Source: a virus. Taken from it: DNA of 20,215 nucleotides. Position numbers and translations under genes: made by a program. Below, one piece after another: positions 14,625-20,182 of the stretch (its first letter is position 1; each line of letters begins with the position of its first letter). The notes under the pieces were generated by a model, which worked only from the letters and a program-made list of their open reading frames with translations, did no database searches and had not been told where the DNA came from. Location: positions 1-20,215 of the IMG/VR virus record IMGVR_UViG_3300008450_000620. One strand, given 5' to 3'.

Positions 14625-17057
14625 TTATTTTTGTGATATAATTTGTCGATTTGTCACAGAACCAGTGACTCTTATAGACGTAATCTTAGGAGAACCGATA
14701 GTTCTTGTCAAGGTTAAGGTTCCCAAGTATCCCCTGATGCCTCCGAGGCGGAAACGAATGTTTCCAGTCTCGTCTTCATTGGTTGATCCAGTGCCTAGAA
14801 CTTCTCCACCCAGGAAGGTTGTTGTCGTTCCAATCGGTTGATTGTTGTCTGGATCTTCTGCAGCAAAGGAGATGTTATACTCACCCAGACCACCATCGAC
14901 GCATTGCATGGTGATTTGACCATCTGTGAATCGTTTGCGATCGAGATTGTTAAAGGAATATCCTCTGGTGGTCAAAGATGAGTTGATTGAAACGCTTGTT
15001 TGAGATCCACTAGACATCAGGATGTCGTTTGATGTCTCAGACACTTCTAATTCATGCAATCCACCAGCGGATGTTACGGCATAGATGCTATTTCTTTCAG
15101 CAGCACTTCCAATGATGATGTTTTTAATGACGAAATCAGTCGCTCCAAACGTATCAACTGACTCCCATGCTTTATTCAGGAAGTTAAACACTAGGATTGT
15201 GTTGTTTCCACGCGCATCATTAGCTCCAACAATCGAGTCCAGAGCAACAGCAAGGTAATATCGATTGTTGAACAGCACTCCAACAGCATCTTTAGCCAAG
15301 TTTTTGTTGATTCTGTCAATATAAGGCTGGATGTTCTTGGAAATTGGCTCATCCGCGCCTCGCAAATTGTAATCATTGAGGAATTCTACAGCATACACAC
15401 CGTCATCAGACAGAAAAAACATGGCATTTCCTTTCATGACCACACTTTTCCTTGCCAAACACCCAACTTCATCCGTCAATGCCGTTACTTTGGTGTCATT
15501 TAATGACCCAGTTGTGCCACTGATCAAATGCAAACTGTTTCGATTCAAAACAACGAGCTTGTCTTCGTAGAATCCTTGCATTGCCACAAGATGATCTGCG
15601 GTTCCACCAGTAATTCTGAACTGATTGGCAATCTGATCAAACGTATGACTGTCTAAAATATCCGAAACGGTTATTTCATCAGTAATTTTCCTGCTTGTGT
15701 AGCTCGGAGAGCTAAACGTGCCACCAGGTTCGTAGTAAAACGGAACCCACAATCGACGCTGAAAGTAAACTCCCCATGGTGGAGCCGGTTGATGAATGAA
15801 CCCAATGCCAAGACTAAACCTTCCCCCAACTTCCACCATTAACCCACCACCCAATGTAGCCAGATTAGCCACAGGCGCAATAAACGAAATGTTGGTTGTA
15901 GTGGCACTTAGCACTTCAAAGGACTGTCCAGAGATTGCACTGAACGCAGGAACAGTCGTCTCGTAAATCACGATCGTATCTCCTGCCTGAATTGTGGTGT
16001 TGCCTGACACAGTCAAGCTCACAACACCATTCGTCACAGAACCATCGTTACCTACAACGCTAAAAACCTGTGGTTGCGTATATACGCCTCCAGGCACCAA
16101 AGTAAACCCAGCTTTCAGCACACCATTCGTCACCGTGAATGTCTGCGTCTGAGATGTCGTAAACGTATATGTAAACACATCTTTGTCAGTCACAGACAGC
16201 ACAACGAACGTGCCATTGGCAGGAGTTCCACCAGTCAATCCGCTGACAACAATAGAATCATCCACAGACAATCCGTGATCCTTAATACGCATCGTCACTG
16301 TCGTCGTCCCTGCCTGACTAGCACTCTCGATCTGGCGACCATTCTTGAACCACTCAAACCCCTGCGCTCCATCACGAAACAAAAACACACGATCAAACGC
16401 TTGTATCATCTCTGTATCACCAGACAATGTCTTGCCAGTAGGATACGCAATGTCCTGTGTGGTATACCCATCGAGATCTACCAAGATCGCCTTAGTATCC
16501 AATGCCAGCACCACACTCTCGGCATTCGACGAGTTTGGATCGCTGAACAAACAAGATGCCCGAACATTCACGTTAGCTGCATCATTGATGGGAGTCGTAG
16601 ACAAGGTGCCAGTCTGATCGCTGATCGTCGTTAACCCAGGCACCGAATACGTTAACGTATCCACGCTCGCTACGGTCAACGTAAAGTCACCATTCATCTC
16701 GACATCACCAACTAACCCAGCAACGCGAGCCAGTGCCGTGCCAGTCAACCCATGACCAGTAATCGTAATCGTTACCACACCACTCGACACACTGGCAGCA
16801 GTAATGCTCTTCGCAGAATCAATCAGGAAGAAGGGCAACTGCAATGGACTACCACCACTAGTCAAAGACTCAGTCCTAGCCACAATCCCCTTACGAGGCT
16901 TCCAATATCCATCCATCCGACCATTCAACGACTCACGCACCTCACCAGTCTCAAGCTGATTCAACTGCAGTCGCTGATTGATCCCAATAAAACCTCCGTC
17001 CCCATCAGAGGACTGCCCATCATCCATCGCACTACCACTCTGTGCAAACTGACTCAT
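14625..17057 (-). CDS. Large beta-rich tail protein, nozzle/tail-tube-like (810 aa)
   Basis: This is a probable structural protein of the short tail. The acidic/Gly N-terminus (to ~30) leads into 'INQRLQLNQLETGEVRESLNGRMDGYWKPRKGI', common at the start of nozzle-type proteins. Two HGL beta modules lie at ~84-145 ('ITITGHGLTG...') and ~250-310 ('MRIKDHGLSVDDSIVVSGL...'), with a degenerate third at ~345-405. Residues ~410-670 look like a beta-propeller ('YEDKLVVLNRNSLHLISGTTG', 'AMFFLSDDGVYAVEF', 'NNRYYLAVALDS', 'NTILVFNFLNKAWESVDTFG'). A C-terminal beta domain follows. Size and first-in-tail-module position fit the T7 gp12-like nozzle or a P22 gp10-like plug, but I cannot decide which. The start overlaps the 83-aa gene's stop (TAATG). 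Confidence 0.68.
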   Translation of the reverse strand: MSQFAQSGSAMDDGQSSDGDGGFIGINQRLQLNQLETGEVRESLNGRMDGYWKPRKGIVARTESLTSGGSPLQLPFFLIDSAKSITAASVSSGVVTITITGHGLTGTALARVAGLVGDVEMNGDFTLTVASVDTLTYSVPGLTTISDQTGTLSTTPINDAANVNVRASCLFSDPNSSNAESVVLALDTKAILVDLDGYTTQDIAYPTGKTLSGDTEMIQAFDRVFLFRDGAQGFEWFKNGRQIESASQAGTTTVTMRIKDHGLSVDDSIVVSGLTGGTPANGTFVVLSVTDKDVFTYTFTTSQTQTFTVTNGVLKAGFTLVPGGVYTQPQVFSVVGNDGSVTNGVVSLTVSGNTTIQAGDTIVIYETTVPAFSAISGQSFEVLSATTTNISFIAPVANLATLGGGLMVEVGGRFSLGIGFIHQPAPPWGVYFQRRLWVPFYYEPGGTFSSPSYTSRKITDEITVSDILDSHTFDQIANQFRITGGTADHLVAMQGFYEDKLVVLNRNSLHLISGTTGSLNDTKVTALTDEVGCLARKSVVMKGNAMFFLSDDGVYAVEFLNDYNLRGADEPISKNIQPYIDRINKNLAKDAVGVLFNNRYYLAVALDSIVGANDARGNNTILVFNFLNKAWESVDTFGATDFVIKNIIIGSAAERNSIYAVTSAGGLHELEVSETSNDILMSSGSQTSVSINSSLTTRGYSFNNLDRKRFTDGQITMQCVDGGLGEYNISFAAEDPDNNQPIGTTTTFLGGEVLGTGSTNEDETGNIRFRLGGIRGYLGTLTLTRTIGSPKITSIRVTGSVTNRQIISQK

Positions 17058-17308
17058 TAAGCGTAGTAAGCAATGACAACCCCAGTATCAACAATCACGG
17101 ATGTAAATCTACCACCAATGCCAACACCTGCTGGAATTGTAATGCCAACCAGAGATCCAATGTTGTCCAAGTTAGTTGAATCAAGATCCGTCAAAACACA
17201 ATCGTTAACTACTTGAATCCATCGGAAATTGCCTGTTGCGCTTTCCGTAGCTTGAAGGATAACTCCACCACCCTGCCCCTGCAAATCATAACTAACTGGA
17301 CTGCTCAT
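17057..17308 (-). CDS. Small beta-rich virion-associated protein candidate (83 aa)
   Basis: From ATG 17308 the product is 83 aa, starting MSSPVSYDLQGQGGGVILQA. It has the pattern 'TGNFRWIQVVNDCVLTDLD...NIGSLVGITIPAGVGIGGRFTSVIVDTGVVIAYYA'. This looks like a compact repetitive beta protein with the 'I.V..DCV...GITIPAG..I.G.FTSV....G.V.AY' pattern seen in small phage proteins of unknown, possibly decoration or tail-tip, function. The frame extends upstream to 17404. I chose 17308 because a TTGACA promoter candidate ends only five bases before it and the upstream residues (Cys, Lys, Asn-rich) look unlike the rest. The next upstream ATG (17323) overlaps that promoter. It is the first gene of the late operon. 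Confidence 0.65.
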   Translation of the reverse strand: MSSPVSYDLQGQGGGVILQATESATGNFRWIQVVNDCVLTDLDSTNLDNIGSLVGITIPAGVGIGGRFTSVIVDTGVVIAYYA

Positions 17309-17313
17309 GCCGC

Positions 17314-17341
17314 TTTTTATCATTTGGTGGGAATTTGTCAA
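17314..17341 (-). promoter_or_regulatory. Sigma70-like promoter candidate for the late operon
   Basis: On the minus strand a perfect TTGACA (17336-17341) is followed by 16 bases and TAAAAA (17314-17319, 4 of 6 to consensus). The expected transcription start falls at or next to the ATG at 17308, implying a leaderless first message. It is the only strong -35 upstream of the whole minus arm. Confidence 0.5.
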
Positions 17342-17397
17342 GCCCCTTTGCACATTTTTTCGGGGTTGGCACTTTGGACAATTTTTTCGGTGGTTGG
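17342..17397 (-). repeat. Two tandem ~28-bp repeats abutting the late promoter
   Basis: Read on the minus strand, both copies share CCAACC, then CCGAAAAAAT, then G/C-CAAAG and a GC end (17342-17369 and 17369-17397). Identity is high with a one-base length difference. They sit immediately upstream of the -35 box, a typical place for an activator or repressor site. Confidence 0.6.
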
Positions 17398-17483
17398 ATA
17401 CCAATAGCTATTTTCGTAGACACCCGCCACCCGATCCCCCCCCCCTGGTCAAACGAACACTACTCAAACGCACATCGAACAGT

Positions 17484-17513
17484 ACTCGCATGAACAGCAC
17501 TCGCATGAACACC
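17484..17513. repeat. 15-bp tandem repeat (2 copies)
   Basis: Two copies of ACTCGCATGAACASC end to end, with degenerate partial copies on both sides. First of three adjacent short arrays. Confidence 0.75.
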
Positions 17514-17558
17514 GCTCGCCCGAATAGGTAAACAATCGTTTGCTTGAAACGTACGATT

Positions 17559-17611
17559 GCATCGCCTGCCGCATCGCCTGCCGCATCGCCTGCCGCATCG
17601 CATCGCATCGC
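17559..17611. repeat. 12-bp tandem repeat passing into a 5-bp repeat
   Basis: Three exact copies of GCATCGCCTGCC (17559-17594) followed directly by GCATC x3 and GC. The 5-bp unit is the start of the 12-bp unit, so one array probably grew from the other by slippage. Confidence 0.85.
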
Positions 17612-17619
17612 TTAGACAC

Positions 17620-17649
17620 CGACACTTGCTCCGACACTTGCTCCGACAC
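17620..17649. repeat. 12-bp tandem repeat (2.5 copies)
   Basis: CGACACTTGCTC occurs twice exactly, followed by a half copy CGACAC. It lies nine bases after the previous array. Confidence 0.85.
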
Positions 17650-17665
17650 CGCGCCGAAAATGACT

Positions 17666-17781
17666 CACTATCACGGCAGGAAGACACCGCAGCACCGGCG
17701 CCGGCATTGCATCGATCACTCACTATCATCCCCAGGTCGGACACGCTCGACATCGACTCTAAGAGATTGCCGGCACTATCA
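17666..17781 (+). repeat. Three spaced CACTATCA direct repeats
   Basis: Exact copies at 17666-17673, 17721-17728 and 17774-17781, all plus-oriented, 55 and 53 bp apart (about five helical turns). The first two are preceded by ACT or CT, giving ACTCACTATCA-like extended forms. They look like iterons or operator sites; the same octamer occurs before plus-strand genes further right. Confidence 0.65.
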
Positions 17782-17826
17782 CGCCCGACCGCTCGAGACG
17801 CGCACAGAAAAAAAGTTTCGTTTTTC

Positions 17827-17872
17827 CTCATTTTATGCTTGAAGTTTTTTTGTGACTGTGGAATAAAATGAG
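17827..17872. repeat. 10-bp inverted repeat with 26-bp spacer
   Basis: CTCATTTTAT (17827-17836) and its exact complement ATAAAATGAG (17863-17872) flank a T-rich spacer. Flanking bases are also partly complementary. Each arm contains a -10-like TAAAAT on one strand. A dimeric regulator site between the divergent arms is plausible; as an RNA hairpin it would be AT-rich and weak. Confidence 0.5.
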
Positions 17873-17941
17873 AAGAAGACGAACGCCGCCGAAAATCTTT
17901 CAGAGATCACGGCGAAACATGGCGGATTGTTGGTGATATTT

Positions 17942-17950
17942 TGCTAGAAT
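17942..17950 (+). promoter_or_regulatory. Extended -10 promoter candidate, plus strand
   Basis: TGCTAGAAT has the extended -10 form TGnTAnAAT (5 of 6 in the hexamer). No matching -35 is seen at 16-18 bases. It points toward the plus arm; the first gene is 250 bases away. Confidence 0.3.
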
Positions 17951-18124
17951 AGGCAAACGATTACAAGCCCTTGGATGATGCCTTGCATGCATTGCTTTCT
18001 TTGCTTTGACCTTACCAGCCGCCAAAAACGAGCGCAAAAACGCCAGGACAGCAAAAAAAATCATGCCTTGCAAGCTTTATAAAATAAGGGAAAAATGAGA
18101 AAGTGAAAAATAATTCGAAAATAA

Positions 18125-18164
18125 TGCTAAAATAATTTGACAATATCCCGAAGATCGCTTAAAT
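18125..18164 (+). promoter_or_regulatory. Plus-arm promoter candidates (two overlapping)
   Basis: An extended -10 TGCTAAAAT (18125-18133, 5 of 6) is followed by a perfect -35 TTGACA (18137-18142), 16 bases and TTAAAT (18159-18164, 4 of 6). Either would give a leader of about 30-65 nt to ATG 18203. TGCTAAAAT closely resembles the TGCTAGAAT at 17942. Confidence 0.45.
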
Positions 18165-18202
18165 CTTTCCCGCCGCGCATGAACAACGCCGCAACATACA
18201 GC

Positions 18203-18424
18203 ATGAAAACAATTCGAATCATAAGCAAGACGCAAGCGCAAAAAATCTTTACCGCTAGCACATTTCACAAGATGAAGTATTGCAACGGGAAGTATGGCCA
18301 CACTAGCTTTCCAGTGGGCAAAGAAGTAAACGTGCATGAACGCATCGAGGCGATGTGGACGGAACGCAGAAAAGACCAAGACGGACATTTTAAGGTACTT
18401 TTTTGCCTAGTGAGCAGATCTTGA
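18203..18424 (+). CDS. Small hypothetical protein, first gene of plus arm (73 aa)
   Basis: The product from ATG 18203 is 73 aa: MKTIRIISKTQAQKIFTAST, then 'YCNGKYGHTSFPVGKEVNVHERIEAMWTERRKDQDGHFKVLFCLVSRS'. The 'VGKEVNV...IEAMW.ERR.DQDGHFK' part reads like a conserved folded domain rather than chance, but I know no function. Alternative starts are ATG 18179 and TTG 18137; the latter is inside a promoter candidate. The leader (CAACATACAGC) has no SD. It is followed 33 bases later by the GP88-family gene, probably in the same transcript. Confidence 0.58.
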   Translation: MKTIRIISKTQAQKIFTASTFHKMKYCNGKYGHTSFPVGKEVNVHERIEAMWTERRKDQDGHFKVLFCLVSRS

Positions 18425-18457
18425 ATAGAACCAAAGAACAAACAACCGAAAACGAAC

Positions 18458-19204
18458 ATGACAACAACAGCCAAAAAAACGAAGCGTAATTCACTTTTAG
18501 GGATCTCGAACGCCAAAACAAGCAAAGGAGAAGCCTTGAACGTATTAACAGGTATTCTTTACCTTGCGCCCCATTCAATCGCGGGACGTAACGTATGCCC
18601 TTTCGCAAGCAAGGGATGCATTGCCGCTTGCCTTTACAAAGCAGGGAGGGGAGCTTTCACTGTGATACAGAAAGCCCGAATCAAAAAAACGGAATTGTTC
18701 CACGCTGACCCACGCGCTTTCGTTGAAATGCTGGCGGAGGATATCGCGGCACTTGCGAAGCGAGCCAAGAAGCTCGGCATGACCGCAGCAATTCGACTTA
18801 ACGGCACATCAGATTTACCTTGGGAGAATCTCAAGGGCGAACTTGGATTGTCTTTGATGGAGCGCTTTCCAGAAGTGGCGTTTTATGACTACACCAAGAA
18901 CCCGAACCGCGCGACCGCATACGGCACGGGAAAACTTCCCACAAATTACCACATAACTTTCAGCCGGTCCGAAAGCAACGCCGCAGCCGTCATTTCCGTA
19001 CTTGATACCACTTGCAACATTGCGGCAGTTTTTGACACCAAAAAGGGCGAACCCTTGCCAGCAACATGGGCGGGACGAGAAGTAATTGACGGAGACACGA
19101 CAGACGTTCGATTTTTCGACAAAACCGGCGTTATCATAGGACTTCGCGCCAAGGGAAACAGCGCGAAAAAGGACACATCCGGCTTCATCATTTCCACCAA
19201 GTAA
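18458..19204 (+). CDS. GP88-family (gene product 88) protein
   Basis: The 248-aa product matches from memory the pattern of the phage 'gene product 88' family, function unknown. 'NAKTSKGEALNVLTGILYLAP' is at ~18-38 and the Cys cluster C47-x6-C54-x3-C58 lies within 'CPFASKGCIAAC'. 'KAGRG' is at 61-65, 'RLNGTSDLPWE' at ~113-123 and 'FYDYTKNPNR' at ~142-151. 'NYHITFSRSESN' and 'VIDGDTTDVRF' lie toward the C-terminus. The ordered Cys cluster plus a barrel-like alternation suggests a metal- or cluster-binding enzyme, but no activity is established to my knowledge. Length and motifs look complete. The leader is A/C-rich (AACAACCGAAAACGAAC) with no SD. A 67-base gap with a small hairpin follows. Confidence 0.85.
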   Translation: MTTTAKKTKRNSLLGISNAKTSKGEALNVLTGILYLAPHSIAGRNVCPFASKGCIAACLYKAGRGAFTVIQKARIKKTELFHADPRAFVEMLAEDIAALAKRAKKLGMTAAIRLNGTSDLPWENLKGELGLSLMERFPEVAFYDYTKNPNRATAYGTGKLPTNYHITFSRSESNAAAVISVLDTTCNIAAVFDTKKGEPLPATWAGREVIDGDTTDVRFFDKTGVIIGLRAKGNSAKKDTSGFIISTK

Positions 19205-19219
19205 CAACCCAGAAACGCT

Positions 19220-19242
19220 TGGAGAGCCTCAAAAACTCTCCA
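19220..19242 (+). other. Small hairpin downstream of GP88 gene
   Basis: TGGAGAG (19220-19226) pairs with CTCTCCA (19236-19242) over a 9-nt loop. No U-tract follows, so it is not a standard terminator. It may shield the upstream message end or be chance. Confidence 0.3.
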
Positions 19243-19271
19243 GGCAAACCAAACCAGCACCAGAACAAAAC

Positions 19272-19523
19272 ATGCAGTACATCACGATTACAGGCAATAC
19301 CTACCCACACCGTAGAACTTTCGCCGCTATGGGTGGAAGATGGAACGCGACCGCTAAAACTTGGAGCGTACCAGCAGACCACGCCGACGAGGCTCAGAGA
19401 CTCGCCAACGAACCACGCCAAGAGCGCAGATCCTACGAAGTAAGAACCAGCACCGGCACGTATTACCGCAATTACAACGGACGTTGTGAAGACGCGCCAT
19501 GCTGCGGATGCTGCACCATTTAA
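19272..19523 (+). CDS. DUF5710-like small protein with Cys-rich tail (83 aa)
   Basis: The 83-aa product starts MQYITITGNTYPHRRTFAAM and continues GGRWNATAKTWSVP. This is the '(T)YPxxxxLxxxGgrWnaxxKxWxVp' motif that resembles DUF5710 ('EKDEAKALGARWDAxxKxWYVP'), found as a small module in DNA-metabolism and mobile-element proteins. The second half is charged (EAQRLANEPRQERRSYEV) and ends in CEDAPCCGCC, five Cys within ten residues, which could bind metal. The role is unknown. ATG 19272 follows an A/C-rich leader (CAGCACCAGAACAAAAC), no SD. The stop directly abuts a CCAGAA array. Confidence 0.68.
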   Translation: MQYITITGNTYPHRRTFAAMGGRWNATAKTWSVPADHADEAQRLANEPRQERRSYEVRTSTGTYYRNYNGRCEDAPCCGCCTI

Positions 19524-19547
19524 CCAGAACCAGAACCAGAACCAGAA
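19524..19547 (+). repeat. CCAGAA x4 tandem repeat filling an intergenic leader
   Basis: Four exact CCAGAA hexamers start the base after the stop codon of the 83-aa gene and end one base before ATG 19549. The whole 25-base spacer is therefore repeat plus one C. It replaces any SD and may serve as an unstructured ribosome entry leader. Confidence 0.9.
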
Positions 19548-19548
19548 C

Positions 19549-19749
19549 ATGACCACACAATTACAAATCCGCGCCGCTTTCTGGCAATCGCACCCCGAAC
19601 ACGAAGACCACGCCCGAAGATGGCAGATAAAAACCGCGCCACACAATCGCCACAACGCCGACACGCGCACCGCTTTCGCCGACTTCGTTGATCAATTGCA
19701 CCGCGAAGGACAGATCACGGAAAAACTAGCATTTCGCGCCACACTCTAA
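19549..19749 (+). CDS. Small conserved-looking phage protein (66 aa)
   Basis: The 66-aa product is MTTQLQIRAAFWQSHPEHED, then 'NADTRTAFADFVDQLHREGQITEKLAFRATL'. The 'IRAAFW..HP' opening and 'F.DFVD.L.R.G.I...LA.R.TL' ending form a pattern I recognise from small phage proteins of unknown function. The in-frame upstream start (19486) would read through the CCAGAA array as an Asn/Gln repeat, so ATG 19549 is preferred. The next gene's leader begins with CACTATCA three bases after the stop. Confidence 0.7.
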   Translation: MTTQLQIRAAFWQSHPEHEDHARRWQIKTAPHNRHNADTRTAFADFVDQLHREGQITEKLAFRATL

Positions 19750-19768
19750 ACCACTATCACCCACTATC

Positions 19769-19990
19769 ATGCAATCCTTAAAAATCGCCACTATCATCGC
19801 CTCGCTTGTCGCTTGTCTTGCCCTATGTCCTGAAATGCCCACAGCGGCACCATACGAACCCACAGACAACCCAGCGCAGCGCGTCAGGGAATTCATCCAG
19901 GGCGACCGCACCACGCTCGACGAGTCAGATTTGCACTCGCCCAGAGTCTCGGAGCCGTTACGCACAGCAGCAAAAAACCTCATCGACTAA
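19769..19990 (+). CDS. Small exported or lipoprotein-like peptide (73 aa)
   Basis: The 73-aa product has a clear signal-type N-terminus MQSLKIATIIASLVACLALC: one Lys, then a hydrophobic stretch. LVAC at residues 13-16 fits a lipobox with Cys16 as acylation site; a second Cys lies at residue 20. The mature part is polar, Pro/Asp-rich. It would act in the envelope; small lipoproteins in phages include Rz1-like spanins, but the mature part is not Pro-rich enough and no partner was seen, so the role is open. Its ATG is formed by the end of a CACTATC+ATG element. An alternative frame (19806-20012) is judged spurious. Confidence 0.6.
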   Translation: MQSLKIATIIASLVACLALCPEMPTAAPYEPTDNPAQRVREFIQGDRTTLDESDLHSPRVSEPLRTAAKNLID

Positions 19991-20008
19991 ACCACTATCA
20001 CACAACCC

Positions 20009-20182
20009 ATGACCGCATCAGAAATTCGCCGCAAGATCGCCTCCATCGAGGAGGCGATCCGTCAAACCTACGACAACAGGCACCAGGTCAATCGTCGGTA
20101 TCGCCGCACAGCACTCGACGAGATCCGCGAATACATCAAAACGCTAAAAGCATTGCGCACAGCACTATCATGCAACGCCTAA
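20009..20182 (+). CDS. Small basic helical protein (57 aa)
   Basis: The 57-aa product MTASEIRRKIASIEEAIRQT... is rich in Arg/Glu, fully helical by pattern, with likely coiled coil (EIRRKIASIEEAIRQ and LDEIREYIKTLKALR). No family recognised. It starts after a leader ACCACTATCACACAACCC and has no SD. Stop TAA is at 20180-20182. It may be a small regulatory or DNA-binding protein, but there is no specific evidence. Confidence 0.6.
   Translation: MTASEIRRKIASIEEAIRQTYDNRHQVNRRYRRTALDEIREYIKTLKALRTALSCNA

Larger units (their letters stand above)
17309..18202. other. Divergent gene-free region between the two transcription arms
   Basis: No convincing gene was found in ~890 bases. Open frames here are low-complexity and reflect GC-rich repeats. 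Contents from left to right: late promoter and tandem 28-bp repeats (17314-17397); ten C in a row (17436-17445); three tandem arrays (17484-17649); three CACTATCA copies (17666-17781); a palindrome CCGGCGCCGG (17695-17704); a long inverted repeat (17827-17872); plus-strand -10 candidates; a near-repeat ATGCCTTGCA(T/A)GC at 17978-17990 and 18063-18075; and an AT-rich tract from about 18,050 to 18,140. This is the likely control region; it could also hold an origin, which the sequence alone does not prove. Confidence 0.7.

Noticed and set aside
17309-17404. N-terminal extension of the 83-aa late gene to 17404
   Set aside because: It would cover the promoter candidate and tandem repeats, and gives an unnatural Cys/Lys/Asn-rich start.
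17559-17649. CRISPR array
   Set aside because: Units are 12 bp and contiguous with no unique spacers, and no cas genes are present.
17460-17831. Cys/Arg-rich 123-aa minus-strand frame over the tandem arrays
   Set aside because: Composition (CRSKCRSKCRC, CGRRCGRRC) is just the translation of GC-rich repeats; competing frames are open on both strands and there is no start signal.
17869-17937. 22-aa Arg-rich peptide frame (MRRRRTPPKIF...)
   Set aside because: Very short, no leader signal, and its ATG lies in an arm of the inverted repeat.
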